A stretch of 51,597 nt of DNA from Helicobacter sp. MIT 00-7814 (GCF_003364115.1 NZ_NXLL01000014.1:1-51597), one strand, 5' to 3'. Shown: positions 23,680-33,249, numbered from the stretch's first letter. A program made the numbers and translations. The notes: generated by a model from the letters alone, not told the origin.

Positions 23680-24462
23680 CTAAAACAACTCTTCGCTTAA
23701 GATTCTCACACCAACGGATACAAACGCATTGTTACGATTAAAAGGCGTATAAAAGTCATTGCCATAAGTGCAATCTATCTGCAATCTATCGCGCGCAAGC
23801 CAAATGCGCACACCCAGCTGATAGAGCATCGGCGTCCTTGCAAGCCCCTGCGCCCTCCCCATATAATCCTCATAAAAAACCTCGCCCATAAACCACAAAT
23901 ACTCATTTGCATCATATTCCATGCCAACGCCTAGATTATAGAGCTGTGCGCTTTTTTGCTGTGAATTTGCAAAAGCGCTTGTATCCGCAAAAGACGCAGA
24001 ATCTAAGCGCAAAAATTTCGCGCCTAGATTTGTATGCAAAAACAAGCGATTTTCAAGCCACGCCTTGCTTATGAGCGCATAGCCATAAAGTGCATTAGAA
24101 TCTCGCAAAAAGTTCTTCGTGCGCAAATGTCCCAACGCCACGCCATAACTAAAACCCTCTGTGTCTAAATCCATAAAAACTTTTTTTAAGGAAAATTGCA
24201 TGCCATCTTTGCGCCTAGATTCCGCAGAATCTAAAGAATCTTGCCACAGCATATTTGCACCAATGGTAATTTCTGTGTCAAAAAATAAATTGCACGCAGG
24301 CAATGCCCAAAACTCCGCACCTTTGCCAAACTCGCTAAATTTACTCCAAGATTCTATTTGGCAAGATTTTTGCGCCACCACGCGCGCATCATCGGTATTC
24401 ATCGGACGCGCCGCAAAAAGCACCTGCACCAAAGCCAAGCACACAAAGAAAATTCTTAGCAT
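23680..24462 (-). CDS. Outer membrane beta-barrel protein, unknown function
   Basis: 260 residues with a signal peptide (about 1-17, cut before ARPMNTDDA). The start of the mature protein, RPMNTDDARVV with CQIESW and GAEFWALPACN, resembles a group of putative outer membrane proteins related to the MetA-pathway (phenol degradation) barrel family. The rest is alternating amphipathic strands, with GVALGHLRT and YQLGVRIWLARDRLQIDCTYG, ending in Phe. No substrate can be given. It has its own -10 box. The gene is convergent with sodC. Confidence 0.65.
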   Translation of the reverse strand: MLRIFFVCLALVQVLFAARPMNTDDARVVAQKSCQIESWSKFSEFGKGAEFWALPACNLFFDTEITIGANMLWQDSLDSAESRRKDGMQFSLKKVFMDLDTEGFSYGVALGHLRTKNFLRDSNALYGYALISKAWLENRLFLHTNLGAKFLRLDSASFADTSAFANSQQKSAQLYNLGVGMEYDANEYLWFMGEVFYEDYMGRAQGLARTPMLYQLGVRIWLARDRLQIDCTYGNDFYTPFNRNNAFVSVGVRILSEELF

Positions 24463-24490
24463 ATTTTCCTCTAAAGTAATTTTTCGCGCT

Positions 24491-24496
24491 ATTATA
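24491..24496 (-). promoter_or_regulatory. -10 box for the outer membrane protein gene
   Basis: TATAAT on the minus strand in AAGCTATAATAGCG, 29 bases before the start at 24462. Confidence 0.55.
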
Positions 24497-24577
24497 GCTT
24501 AAAGCGATATAAAAGCCGCAATGTTATAAAATCGCATTTTTCGCACAACAGCAATCAAAGAATCTTAAGGAAAACTC

Positions 24578-25252
24578 ATGCAAGAAAAATATTTAAAAAA
24601 TCTTGATCTTGTCATACGCAAAATCGAGCGCGCACGCCTTGCTTTCAGCGCGCATCACATTGTCACGCTTATAGCTGTGAGCAAATACGCAAGCGCGCAG
24701 GAAATAAATATGCTTTATGAATGCGGACAGCGCGCCTTTGGCGAAAACAAAGTCCAAGATTTAAAAGCAAAGTCTGAAAGCCTGCAATCCCTGCCTCTAC
24801 AATGGCATATGATAGGCACTTTGCAAGAAAACAAAATAAACGCGCTTATCGATCTCTCCCCTACGCTTCTGCACTCGCTAGATTCTCTCAAGCTCGCGCT
24901 TGCATTGCAAAAACGCCTAGAATCTAAGGGCAAAAAAATGCGCGCGTTGTTGCAGCTTAACACTTCTTTTGAATCTAGCAAAAGCGGTGTCGCGCCAAGC
25001 GAGGCAAAAGAGCTGTATCACAAAATCATAGAGCAATGCCCAAACATCGCAATGGAAGGCATTATGACAATTGGCGCGCATAGCGATGAGCGCAAGGAAA
25101 TCGAAAAAAGCTTTGTGCTAGCAAAAGAAGTATTTGATAGCTTGCAGAATCTCGGTGCGCGCACGCTTTCTATGGGTATGAGTGGGGATTTTGAGTTGGC
25201 TATTTTATGCGGGGCAAATATGGTGCGTATCGGCTCAAGGCTCTTTAAATAA
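24578..25252 (+). CDS. yggS: YggS/PLPBP family pyridoxal-phosphate homeostasis protein
   Basis: PLP-binding protein with a single-domain alanine-racemase-like TIM barrel that keeps vitamin B6 and amino acid pools balanced; no enzymatic activity is known. Signature parts: LIAVSKYAS, with the PLP Lys, then AFGENKVQDL, QWHMIGTLQENK (HxIGxLQxNK), MTIGAHSDE and the C-terminal SMGMSGDFELAILCGANMVRIGSRLF. Length (224) is typical. The ribosome site TTAAGGA is good. Its promoter region is shared with the divergent outer membrane protein gene; TATAAA at 24525 is a possible -10. Confidence 0.95.
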   Translation: MQEKYLKNLDLVIRKIERARLAFSAHHIVTLIAVSKYASAQEINMLYECGQRAFGENKVQDLKAKSESLQSLPLQWHMIGTLQENKINALIDLSPTLLHSLDSLKLALALQKRLESKGKKMRALLQLNTSFESSKSGVAPSEAKELYHKIIEQCPNIAMEGIMTIGAHSDERKEIEKSFVLAKEVFDSLQNLGARTLSMGMSGDFELAILCGANMVRIGSRLFK

Positions 25253-25290
25253 GCGCTATAAGCGCTTGCAGGGATTTTAAGTAACTACTG

Positions 25291-26070
25291 CTAAAAAACA
25301 TAATAATACAAAATTGAAAGCGAGTTACTCACGCTAAAGCCTTTAAATTTCGCAGGGAAGATTCTATATGATGCTTCAAAGCGGTGAAAATTCCGCACAT
25401 TGAGCGAAGCGCCAGCGTTAATAGAAAAATTTACATCGCGATATTTTTCTTTTATTTCAATCTCTCTTTGAGAATCCACATTGCGGATTTCAAGGATATT
25501 TTGATGATACAGCCAATGCCGAGAAATCCCCCCATGCAAGCCAAAATACATCGCTGTTTGAGGGATTTTAATATCAAATAACAAATCTAAATTGATTGAA
25601 TGTAAATTGAGCTTTCCTTGCTTCTCTTTATTTTCATCTTGCTCTTTTGCATCGCCACCATTTGCGCTCTCACCATAAAGGCGCAGTCCAAAAAAATTGC
25701 CAAAATACTTCTGATAGCCCGCGCGGAATGTGATAGGCACGATGCCATAATGGATACTTTCCCCGCCTGCACCACTTCTGACGCCTATACCGCTAACACC
25801 CACACCTAGAAAAATCCCGCTTTTGCTAAGCTTGATTGGCTTAGGCTCCTCTTTTTGTGGATCTTGCAAGTCTTTGCCATTATTTTGAGAATCCGCTGGC
25901 TTGTATTTTTGAAGCTCTTGCACTTGAGATTTTAGCTCTTTAATCTCTTGCAAAAGCTCCTCTTTACTTGCATTTTCATAGAGATTCTCTTTTGTAAAAT
26001 CCGCTACAGATTCCGCAAATGCACCCACAAACGCGCCACTTAGCAAAAAAATCGCAATACTTTTTCGCAT
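25291..26070 (-). CDS. Helicobacter outer membrane protein family member
   Basis: 259 residues: signal peptide (about 1-19), a coiled segment with EELLQEIKELKSQVQELQKY (about 36-55) and a small beta-barrel ending in YYYVF with a terminal Phe. GIFLGVGVSGIGV, YQKYFGNFFGLRLYGE and the late FSINAGASLNVR resemble the C-terminal domain of Hop/Hor-type Helicobacter outer membrane proteins. The coiled segment before the barrel is like that of trimeric or peptidoglycan-linked proteins. Its ATG overlaps the ribBA stop by one base (TAATG), so the two are translationally coupled. Confidence 0.7.
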   Translation of the reverse strand: MRKSIAIFLLSGAFVGAFAESVADFTKENLYENASKEELLQEIKELKSQVQELQKYKPADSQNNGKDLQDPQKEEPKPIKLSKSGIFLGVGVSGIGVRSGAGGESIHYGIVPITFRAGYQKYFGNFFGLRLYGESANGGDAKEQDENKEKQGKLNLHSINLDLLFDIKIPQTAMYFGLHGGISRHWLYHQNILEIRNVDSQREIEIKEKYRDVNFSINAGASLNVRNFHRFEASYRIFPAKFKGFSVSNSLSILYYYVF

Positions 26071-27125
26071 TAATGTGTGTCTTTGAGATGAGTTGGAAGG
26101 ACTTTTTGCGTGAGGTTTAGATTAAACCCGCTTAGCGTGCTAAAGTCACTGCGCGCACCTTGCGAGCTTTGCGATGAGTTTAGCAGTCTAAATTGCTCAA
26201 TCCCCATCTCACGCAGAATCTGCGCGCCAATACCAAGCGTTTTAATATCCTCTTGCTCCACGCTATCAAGGCAGATGAGATAGCCTCCCTCTTTTTGCAG
26301 CATTTCTATTCCTTGCAAAAAGCCCTCGCGCGTTTGCTTTGGATTCTCAAAAAATTCATAATCTTGTCTCATTACATGAAATTTTATAAGCGGATTTTCC
26401 AATCCCTTGCCAAAGGCATAAACAACATGCTTGCGCGCAAAAGTATCCGCAAAATGCAGTTTTTCGCATGGTTTATCGAGGAATTGCGCCTGCTCTCTTT
26501 TTTCTAAAGTAATGAGCTTTTCAAACTGCAGGCGATAAGCGATCAAATCTGAAACATAAAGAATTTTTAGATTATGCTCTTTTGCAAACTCGTTTAAATC
26601 CCCACTGCGCGCCATTGTGCCGTCATTTTTCATAATCTCACAAATCACGCTCACAGGCTTTAGCCCCGCAAGTTTGCAAATATCCACACTCGCTTCTGTA
26701 TGCCCTGTGCGCACGAGCACACCGCCTTCTTTTGCAATAAGCGGGAAAATATGCCCCGGACGCACAAAATCCTTTGGTGTGCTATGTTCAGAACATAAAA
26801 GATTGATTGTCAAATCCCTTTCATACGCAGAAATGCCTGTTTTTGCCTCTGCAGCGTCAATTGAGATAGTAAAAGCAGTTTCGTGATTTGAGCTATTGCG
26901 CTCCACCATCGGGGAAAGCTCAAGCTTTGAAGCAATCTCTTGCGTGAGGGAAACGCAAATTAGCCCGCGCGCCTCTTTTGCCATAAAATTGATTTTTTCT
27001 GGCGTGCTGAAAATCCCAGCCATCACCAAATCGCCCTCATTCTCCCTATCCTCATCGTCCATCACAATAATCATCTCGCCCGCTTTAATCGCTTGCAATG
27101 CTTCTTTCACGCGCTGTGCATACAT
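26070..27125 (-). CDS. ribBA: 3,4-dihydroxy-2-butanone 4-phosphate synthase with degenerate GTP cyclohydrolase II domain
   Basis: The N-terminal RibB domain (residues 1-205) makes dihydroxybutanone phosphate from ribulose 5-phosphate for riboflavin synthesis. Its motifs are intact: MDDEDRENEGDLVMA, TGISAYERDLTI, RPGHIFPL and RTGHTEASVDICKLAG. The C-terminal 145 residues align in position with GTP cyclohydrolase II, but the zinc-binding Cys motif is missing and only the late segment LGIGAQILREMGI is recognisable. GCH II activity is therefore unlikely, as in the fused protein of H. pylori, which also has a separate ribA. The promoter has a TATAAT box at 27159-27164. Confidence 0.9.
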   Translation of the reverse strand: MYAQRVKEALQAIKAGEMIIVMDDEDRENEGDLVMAGIFSTPEKINFMAKEARGLICVSLTQEIASKLELSPMVERNSSNHETAFTISIDAAEAKTGISAYERDLTINLLCSEHSTPKDFVRPGHIFPLIAKEGGVLVRTGHTEASVDICKLAGLKPVSVICEIMKNDGTMARSGDLNEFAKEHNLKILYVSDLIAYRLQFEKLITLEKREQAQFLDKPCEKLHFADTFARKHVVYAFGKGLENPLIKFHVMRQDYEFFENPKQTREGFLQGIEMLQKEGGYLICLDSVEQEDIKTLGIGAQILREMGIEQFRLLNSSQSSQGARSDFSTLSGFNLNLTQKVLPTHLKDTH

Positions 27126-27158
27126 ACAAAACCTTTAAAAACAAAAAATTTTTGTGGC

Positions 27159-27164
27159 ATTATA
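27159..27164 (-). promoter_or_regulatory. -10 box of the ribBA promoter
   Basis: TATAAT on the minus strand in AAGTATAATGCC, 34 bases before the ribBA start. Confidence 0.6.
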
Positions 27165-27283
27165 CTTAAGGATTGTGTTTTTTAAATCTTTTGTGCGCGA
27201 ATTTTAAGAAAATTTAAAAAATAAAATGCCAAAATTGCGCGGAATTTTAGAATCTTAATCATCATTAAAAATAAGGAAAAATC

Positions 27284-28693
27284 TTGCCTTCTTCAAAAAT
27301 AACGCTTTTAAAAACAATACTTTTTGCCTGTGTTCTTGCGCTTTTTTTGAGCGCTTGCTCGCATAAAGACACGATGGATAATTTCACAAATAGCTACTAC
27401 AGCGGGGATTTGCAAAAAGCCTATAGGCTTGCAAAAGAAAATGCAGATGGTGATGATATCGTGCTGTGGGGCATGCAGGCGGGCATTGTGGGATCACAGC
27501 TTGAGAAAAAAGAAAGCTATGATTTGCTTGATAAAAGCGAGCAGGTTTTTAGCCAATATGAAGCGCAGGGCTTGCTTTCTGGCGTATTTGATAATGTAGG
27601 CGCGGTGATTGTGAATGAAAATGTCAAAACCTATCGTGGGAATATGTATGAGGGTGTTTTGCTAAATTATTACAAGGCGCTAATCAGTATGCGAAATGGT
27701 GAAAATGCCCTAGCGCGCGTGGAATTTAACCGCGCAAATGACAGGCAACGCCGCGCAAAAGATTATTTTCAAAAAGACATCCAAAAAGCCCTAGATTCCC
27801 AGCGCGAGGAAAATAGTCAAGATTCTAATTTAAGTCAAGTTGATAGTGCGCATACCGCAAGTGGCGTGCAGTCGTATTTGGCGCAAAATTATCAAAGTAT
27901 AAAAACTTTTAGTGCGTATAAAAACTTTATAAATCCCGCTGTGAGTTATGTTTCTGCGCTTTTCTTTCTTTTAGAATCTGACAATGCAAAAGCGCTCGAT
28001 CTTTACAAACAAGCCTACGGCATGAGTAACGCAGAGATAATAAATCAAGATATTGCATTAATGCAAGAGCGTCAAAGGCGTGTTTTCAAGCCGCGCACTT
28101 GGGTGATTATCGAGGAAGGGCAAAGTCCTATGAAAGAGGAGCTAGCGCTGAATTTCCCTGCATATTTGGTAAGCTCAAATGTCTTGCATGTGGGGCTAGC
28201 ATTGCCAAAACTAACGCCTGGGCAAAGTTTTTACAACGATCTTAATGTAAGCAAAGATTCTAAAAAGCTTACCAAAGCCTCGCTTGTGGCGGATTTTGAA
28301 GGGGTGATTAGCAATGAGTTTAACGAGCAGTTGCCTTTCATCACCACAAGAGCGGTGAGTTCGGCTATTTTGAAAGCCGTAACGCAGGCGACTTTGGGCG
28401 ATCAGTTTGGCAGTCTTGGCTCATTGGCAGGACTTGTATATTCTGCTAGCACGACAAGCGCAGATGTGCGCATTTCAAGCGTTTTGCCTTATAGAATCTA
28501 TGCTCTGCAAATAGAAAACAAAAAAGGAGTTTATGAGCTAAAAAATGGTCTCACCACACTTTTGCGCTTTGAAATAGGTGAAAAATGTGGAGGAGAAGAT
28601 TTGGTTTTATGTCAAAAAAATGATAATATTTTGTATGTAAGACTGCGCGCGACAAGCTTAAGCGTGCAGATTCTACGCGAAAGCATGCCTTAA
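27284..28693 (+). CDS. COG3014-type lipoprotein
   Basis: Exported lipoprotein (lipobox LSAC, Cys at about residue 24) of 469 residues, in the family that precedes LpoB-like genes in many Proteobacteria. It contains helical repeat-like segments (YYSGDLQKAYRLAKENA, SQLEKKESYDLLDKSEQVF, LLNYYKALISMRNGENALARVEFNRA) of TPR character, then a beta-rich C-terminal half. The start is TTG, supported by AAGGAA 6 bases upstream. The role is unknown; the operon with two further lipoproteins suggests an envelope complex linked to peptidoglycan synthesis. Confidence 0.8.
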   Translation: MPSSKITLLKTILFACVLALFLSACSHKDTMDNFTNSYYSGDLQKAYRLAKENADGDDIVLWGMQAGIVGSQLEKKESYDLLDKSEQVFSQYEAQGLLSGVFDNVGAVIVNENVKTYRGNMYEGVLLNYYKALISMRNGENALARVEFNRANDRQRRAKDYFQKDIQKALDSQREENSQDSNLSQVDSAHTASGVQSYLAQNYQSIKTFSAYKNFINPAVSYVSALFFLLESDNAKALDLYKQAYGMSNAEIINQDIALMQERQRRVFKPRTWVIIEEGQSPMKEELALNFPAYLVSSNVLHVGLALPKLTPGQSFYNDLNVSKDSKKLTKASLVADFEGVISNEFNEQLPFITTRAVSSAILKAVTQATLGDQFGSLGSLAGLVYSASTTSADVRISSVLPYRIYALQIENKKGVYELKNGLTTLLRFEIGEKCGGEDLVLCQKNDNILYVRLRATSLSVQILRESMP

Positions 28694-28721
28694 ATTTAAC
28701 CTAAAAACAAAAGGAGAAAAA

Positions 28722-29336
28722 ATGAAAAAATCACTACTTGTTGGAACTATGGCTTTAAGCTTGATGGGGCTTTTTAGCGGTTGTGGGGATCAGCCTGAGT
28801 ATATAGATACAGCAGATTCTAAGTCTTATACGAGCATGGGGCTTGATTATCACGATATTGAAGCTGTGGTGCAAAAATCCGTCTCAAGCTTGCTTGAAAG
28901 TGGATATGTGCGTGGCATTAAGCAACCAAAGGTGCTTGTGATTTCTGACATTGTCAATGATACGATGCAGACAATTGATGTCGAGCAACTAAGCCGAAAA
29001 GTAACGCGCGATATGCGTAACAGCGGGAAGTTTAAGCTCTCTTTAGCACTTGCAGGCACAGGCGCACAACAAGATAAAATGGTCGATAAAGTGCGCAGCG
29101 CCACACGCGGTAATGAAGAGTATGATCAATACAGCACCATTGAAAAAGGACAGCTCAAAGGTGCGCAGCTTTCACTTTCTGGGAAAATTTGGCAAAAAAA
29201 TGTCAAAGTCGGTGGCAAACAACGCACAGATTATTTTTTCCTTCTCACTTTGCTTGACTTAGCCACAGGCGAGGTTGTGTGGGACGATGAAGTGAATATC
29301 ATCAAACTTGGGAACAATTCCTCAGTAAGCTGGTAG
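28722..29336 (+). CDS. lpoB: LpoB-like penicillin-binding-protein activator lipoprotein
   Basis: Outer membrane lipoprotein (lipobox FSGC, Cys21) related to LpoB, which in E. coli activates PBP1B from the outer membrane. The family pattern is seen in MGLDYHDIEAVVQKSVSSLL, PKVLVISDIVNDTMQTIDVEQLSRKV, MRNSGKFKL and the C-terminal FFLLTLLDLATGEVVWDDEV. Length (204) is typical. The ribosome site AAAGGAG is strong. It is the second gene of a three-lipoprotein operon. Whether it acts on a Helicobacter PBP is inference. Confidence 0.82.
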   Translation: MKKSLLVGTMALSLMGLFSGCGDQPEYIDTADSKSYTSMGLDYHDIEAVVQKSVSSLLESGYVRGIKQPKVLVISDIVNDTMQTIDVEQLSRKVTRDMRNSGKFKLSLALAGTGAQQDKMVDKVRSATRGNEEYDQYSTIEKGQLKGAQLSLSGKIWQKNVKVGGKQRTDYFFLLTLLDLATGEVVWDDEVNIIKLGNNSSVSW

Positions 29337-29379
29337 ATTCTAGTTTCTTGCATATTCTGAACTTTTTGAAGGATATATT

Positions 29380-30300
29380 TTGAAAGATAAATTCTTTTTT
29401 CGCGCACGATTTGGGCTTGTAAGCGCTTTTTGTGCGCTTTGTTTTAGCGCACTTTGTTTCAATGCGTGTAAAGATGCGCCACCTAGCTGGTATTTTAGCG
29501 CACAAAGTGACAAAGAAAATCTCTATGGCGTGGGAAGTGGCACGAACTTACAAAGCGCCAAAGACAATGCGCTAAATGATATGCTTTCCACCTTGCAAGT
29601 AGAGCTAGATTCCCAAACAAGCCTTAATCAAAGTTTTAGCAATGGCGTAGAATCTAGCAATATGTCCTTGCAGATTGAAAAGCGCATCGCCAAAACCACT
29701 CTAAGCAATGTCACTTACAAAACTGAGCTTACGGGCAACACCTACTATGCGCGCGCGCAGATTTCAAAAGCCACTTTCATTAAACAGCTCAAAGAAGAAC
29801 AAAAAGCCCTTGCAAAGGAGCTTAGCGCGCTCAATCTCACTTGCGAGGATTTGAATCTTTCTGAATTTAGCGCGCTTAATGCTAAGCTTGAAGAAGCACA
29901 ACAAACGCAAAATTACTTATACGCGCTTGGGAGTGAGGGCAATTTGTCTTTAGCGCACTATGTTTCCTTGTGGCAGGCAAATGCGCCAAAGCCAAAGCTC
30001 GCACTTGTGCTTGAAAATCCAAACGCTTATGGCGCGAAAGAAATGCAAAGTGCGTTGCAAAAAGAGTTGGTGAAGTTTTATCGCCTTGATTCTAGCTCGA
30101 GTCAAAAGGCGTATTTTAGCTTTGAGCTTTTAAGCCCCACCGCGCTTGAAGGCACGCTTAAGATTACAAATTGCAAGGGCGATACGACACTTGTTTTGCA
30201 AATCTCTGCAAATATTCCTTCGTCAAATATGGATAAGCTCGCCCAGCGCGCGGGTGTGATTTTATACAAAAAACTCGAAGCTTCTATGCAGGAACAATAA
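29380..30300 (+). CDS. LPP20-family lipoprotein
   Basis: Lipoprotein (lipobox FNAC, Cys at about 30) with an LPP20-like domain: PPSWYFSAQSDKENLYGVGSGTNLQSAKDNALNDMLSTLQV at the mature N terminus is the diagnostic Trp-to-Gly-x-Gly part. LPP20 proteins are surface lipoproteins of Helicobacter, and similar domains occur in this operon type in other bacteria. Start TTG with GAAGGA 8 bases upstream. It has 306 residues, longer than H. pylori LPP20 (about 175), and has an additional C-terminal domain. Its stop abuts the next ATG. Confidence 0.78.
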   Translation: MKDKFFFRARFGLVSAFCALCFSALCFNACKDAPPSWYFSAQSDKENLYGVGSGTNLQSAKDNALNDMLSTLQVELDSQTSLNQSFSNGVESSNMSLQIEKRIAKTTLSNVTYKTELTGNTYYARAQISKATFIKQLKEEQKALAKELSALNLTCEDLNLSEFSALNAKLEEAQQTQNYLYALGSEGNLSLAHYVSLWQANAPKPKLALVLENPNAYGAKEMQSALQKELVKFYRLDSSSSQKAYFSFELLSPTALEGTLKITNCKGDTTLVLQISANIPSSNMDKLAQRAGVILYKKLEASMQEQ

Positions 30301-31032
30301 ATGGCACGCAAGCTTAATAATTCCACACCAGAATCTGCAAACAAAGATACGCAGATTCCCACAAAGGCGCAAGATTCTGCAAATACCCAAACTTTTACAA
30401 ATGTACAAACTCCCACAGGTGTGCAGATTCCTAATAGCGCGCAAAATTCCCAACTTATGAGCGAACGCGTTTTTTGGCTTTGCGGGATTGGATTTGCCTG
30501 CATTGTGGTTTTGGCAAATTTCAGCGTGCAGTATCCCATTTTTGGCACGCATCTAACCTTTGGCGCGCTCACTTATCCACTTAGTTTTTTGCTTATGAAT
30601 GTTTTGAGCGAGAAATACTCCAAACCTCAAGTGTTGCGCACTTTGCGACTTGGGCTCGTGCTGGCATTTGTGCCTAGCATTTTTGCAAGCGAGCTTAGAA
30701 TTGCGCTTGCGAGCGTTTGTGCGTTTTGCGTCTCTCAAGTGCTTGATGTGTATGTGTTTTTCTACCTCAAACAAAAGTTTCCGCGCATTTGGTATCTGCG
30801 CAACAACGGCGCGACTATGCTTTCCCAGCTTATTGACACGATGATTTTTTTCCATATTGCCTTTTTTCTTATAAAGCCTGAAGTAGATATTATTTTTATG
30901 ATTTTAGCGGATTATTCTATGAAGGTTATTCTCGCGCTTTGCAATACGCCATTTTTCTACGCGCTTGCCATTAGAGGGAAAAATCTCCTTACCCCACAAT
31001 CCCATCAAAAGGAACAAAATGCCTATAAGTAA
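30301..31032 (+). CDS. Queuosine precursor transporter (VUT/YhhQ family)
   Basis: Inner membrane transporter of the YhhQ/Vut_1 family, which takes up 7-cyano-7-deazaguanine-type precursors of the tRNA base queuosine. About six transmembrane segments start at residue 58, including LTYPLSFLLMNVLSEKYSKPQVLRTLRLG, a well-conserved stretch, and NNGATMLSQLIDTMIFFHIAFF. The first 50 residues are a soluble Thr/Gln/Asn-rich tail (repeats of TQIP/VQTP/VQIP) not typical of the family. It overlaps psd by 14 bases. Confidence 0.88.
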   Translation: MARKLNNSTPESANKDTQIPTKAQDSANTQTFTNVQTPTGVQIPNSAQNSQLMSERVFWLCGIGFACIVVLANFSVQYPIFGTHLTFGALTYPLSFLLMNVLSEKYSKPQVLRTLRLGLVLAFVPSIFASELRIALASVCAFCVSQVLDVYVFFYLKQKFPRIWYLRNNGATMLSQLIDTMIFFHIAFFLIKPEVDIIFMILADYSMKVILALCNTPFFYALAIRGKNLLTPQSHQKEQNAYK

Positions 31033-31798
31033 TCTCCTCTCCCGCCTCTTTGGCGCATTTGCGCGCGCGCAATTCCCCAGCCCAATCCAGCGCTTTATCA
31101 ACCGCGTGTATGTGAAAATTTTTAAAATTGATTTAAGTCAATTTGAAGAGCGCGAGTTTGAAAGTCTCAATGCGCTTTTTACGCGCCGTCTTAAAAATCC
31201 TCGCGAAATAGAATCTAGCCCAAACACCCTCATTGCCCCAGCAGATTCTCTCATTACGCAATCCGCTTTAAGCACGCAAGGCACGGCTTTGCAGATTAAA
31301 GGAATGAGTTATTCTATTAGCGAGCTTTTGGGCGAAAAGCTAGATAAAGAATTGCATTATATAAATTTTTACCTTTCCCCGCGCGATTATCACCGCTATC
31401 ACGCGCCTTGTGATATGGAAATCGAGGAGTTGCGCTATTTTGGCGGGGCGCTGTATCCTGTGAATATGCCAGCGCTCAATCGCGTGCAAAGCCTTTTTGT
31501 CAAAAATGAACGCGTGGTCGTGCGCGCAAAAATGAGCAATGGTAAAAGGCTGTATTTTGTCGCGGTGGGCGCGCTTAATGTAGGCTCAATTGTTTTTCAT
31601 TGTGAGCCAAAAATCAAAACAAACGCAAAAAGGGCAAATGAAAGCTACACCTACGCCACACCCATAAAAGTGCGCAAGGGCGAGGAATTGGGAATGTTTG
31701 AAATGGGAAGCACGATTGTGCTTTTTATTGAGGATTTTATACCTTGCGTTGAAAATACTAATGTAAAATTCGCCCAAAACATAGGCACGCTTAGCTAG
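31019..31798 (+). CDS. psd: Phosphatidylserine decarboxylase proenzyme
   Basis: Makes phosphatidylethanolamine at the inner membrane. It is a self-cleaving pyruvoyl enzyme: the cleavage motif is GST in [12 protein letters not shown] (about residue 227), with Ser becoming the pyruvoyl group. The Asp in LIAPADS and the His in [16 protein letters not shown] complete the triad. I chose the ATG at 31019 because AAAGGA lies 6 bases upstream; a longer reading from 30965 lies inside the transporter gene. Length (259) agrees with the short Helicobacter enzymes. The order psd then nadA is also found in H. pylori, as far as I recall. Confidence 0.95.
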   Translation: MPISNLLSRLFGAFARAQFPSPIQRFINRVYVKIFKIDLSQFEEREFESLNALFTRRLKNPREIESSPNTLIAPADSLITQSALSTQGTALQIKGMSYSISELLGEKLDKELHYINFYLSPRDYHRYHAPCDMEIEELRYFGGALYPVNMPALNRVQSLFVKNERVVVRAKMSNGKRLYFVAVGALNVGSIVFHCEPKIKTNAKRANESYTYATPIKVRKGEELGMFEMGSTIVLFIEDFIPCVENTNVKFAQNIGTLS

Positions 31799-31856
31799 AT
31801 TCTATAAATTTTGGCTTTTGGCGCGCCTAAAAACCACAACTTTTAAGGAATCTATA

Positions 31857-32897
31857 ATGACAAAAGCCATGCATTCCGCCACAGATTCTCAAAATGTAGC
31901 GTTAATACAAGAGATTAAAGATTTATTGCAAAGCCTCGATGCGTTGCTTGTGGCGCATTTTTATCAAAAAGATGAAATTGTGAGCCTCGCGCATTTATGT
32001 GGCGATAGCTTGGAGCTTTCACGCAAAGCTTCAATGAGTGAAAAAAATCTTATCGTCTTTTGTGGCGTGGCATTTATGGGGCAAAGCGTGAAAGTCCTAG
32101 CGCCACAAAAGCGCGTCATAATGCCAAAAATGGCGTGCTGCTCGATGGCTAGAATGATAGATTCTGAATATTTTGACAAAAGTATCGAGCTTTTAAAAAG
32201 CTATGGCGTGGAGAATGTTTTCCCCATCACTTACATCAACTCAAATGCCGATGTGAAGGCAAAAGTCGCCAAAATGGGCGGGCTTGTCTGCACGAGTGCG
32301 AATGCGAAAAATATCTTTGACTTTGCAAAAAAGCAAGGCAAACAAATCTTTTTCCTCCCAGATAAATGTTTGGGGCAAAATCTCGCAATGATGGACAATA
32401 AAAGCTCATGCGTGCTTGGAAGCGCGAGTGCGGAAGAAGTGAGACAAAGCGATGTGATTTGCTATGATGGTTTTTGCTCGGTGCATCAGCTTTTTAGCGT
32501 GAGCGATATTGAATTTTACCGCGAAAAGTTTGAGGGGATTAAAATTGTCGTGCATCCAGAATGCGATCCGAGTGTGGTGAAACTCGCAGATTTTGTGGGC
32601 TCAACAAGCCAGATTATCAAATATGTGCAAAGCCTGCCATTAGAGCAGCGCGTGGCTGTTGGCACGGAGTTTAATCTTGTTAATCGCTTGCGCCCTAAGC
32701 TTAATGGCGTAAATACGACTTTTGTGCTTTCTAGCTCAAAGCCTGAATGCCCGACGATGAATGAAACGAGCTTGCAAGATTTGCTTGACTGCCTGCGCGC
32801 ATACGAAGATGGTATGCCGATTAATGAAGTGGAGCTAGATTCTGATACACAAAAATGGGCAAAAATCGCATTAGATAGAATGCTAGAGCTTTCTTAA
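31857..32897 (+). CDS. nadA: Quinolinate synthase A
   Basis: [4Fe-4S] enzyme that condenses iminoaspartate with dihydroxyacetone phosphate to quinolinate for NAD synthesis. Three conserved Cys regions are visible: [11 protein letters not shown], then SSCVLGSAS with [12 protein letters not shown], and [12 protein letters not shown]. Other conserved parts are HPECDPSV and [10 protein letters not shown], and the substrate-binding DSLELS is near the N terminus. The ATG at 31857 has AAGGA 7 bases upstream; an in-frame TTG at 31818 is less likely. Length is 346. Confidence 0.95.
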   Translation: MTKAMHSATDSQNVALIQEIKDLLQSLDALLVAHFYQKDEIVSLAHLCGDSLELSRKASMSEKNLIVFCGVAFMGQSVKVLAPQKRVIMPKMACCSMARMIDSEYFDKSIELLKSYGVENVFPITYINSNADVKAKVAKMGGLVCTSANAKNIFDFAKKQGKQIFFLPDKCLGQNLAMMDNKSSCVLGSASAEEVRQSDVICYDGFCSVHQLFSVSDIEFYREKFEGIKIVVHPECDPSVVKLADFVGSTSQIIKYVQSLPLEQRVAVGTEFNLVNRLRPKLNGVNTTFVLSSSKPECPTMNETSLQDLLDCLRAYEDGMPINEVELDSDTQKWAKIALDRMLELS

Positions 32898-32925
32898 GAC
32901 TACACATCTCGTCTTTTCCTTAATT

Positions 32926-33064
32926 TGCACCATCTCGCAAGAGAATCCCACTTCACCCGCTTCTTTTTGTTGTATCACTTCAGCGAGCATTACTTATCAA
33001 AGCTCCGCTCCGCTTCCAACTGCGCGGGAATAAATCCCGCTTTGCTTCCAGCTTCGCGTGGCAT
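32926..33064 (-). repeat. Dispersed hairpin leader repeat, decayed copy 6 (between nadA and gyrA)
   Basis: Contains TTGTATCACTTC, CAAAGCTCCGCTCCGCTTCC and stem GCGGGA/TCCCGC with loop ATAAA (33024-33040). A partial module (32926-32963) is in front of it. The first stem (GCCAAAG in copy 2) has decayed, and the -10-like end is missing. The copy lies between two convergent gene ends, so it cannot act as a leader here. The rest of the 352-base gap shows no gene. Confidence 0.65.
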
Positions 33065-33249
33065 ACATAGCCTTTGCCAATTACTTAGATTCTACAGATT
33101 CTCTAATGGATTTTACTTACTTAAGAATCTTTATTTATTGTAAATTACTTCTGCCTGTCTCACAATGACACATAAATGCGTTCATGTGCAAACCACAATT
33201 TTATGCTAGCAAAATCCCTAGAAATTATAGCAAAGCGTCTCCGCTAGCG

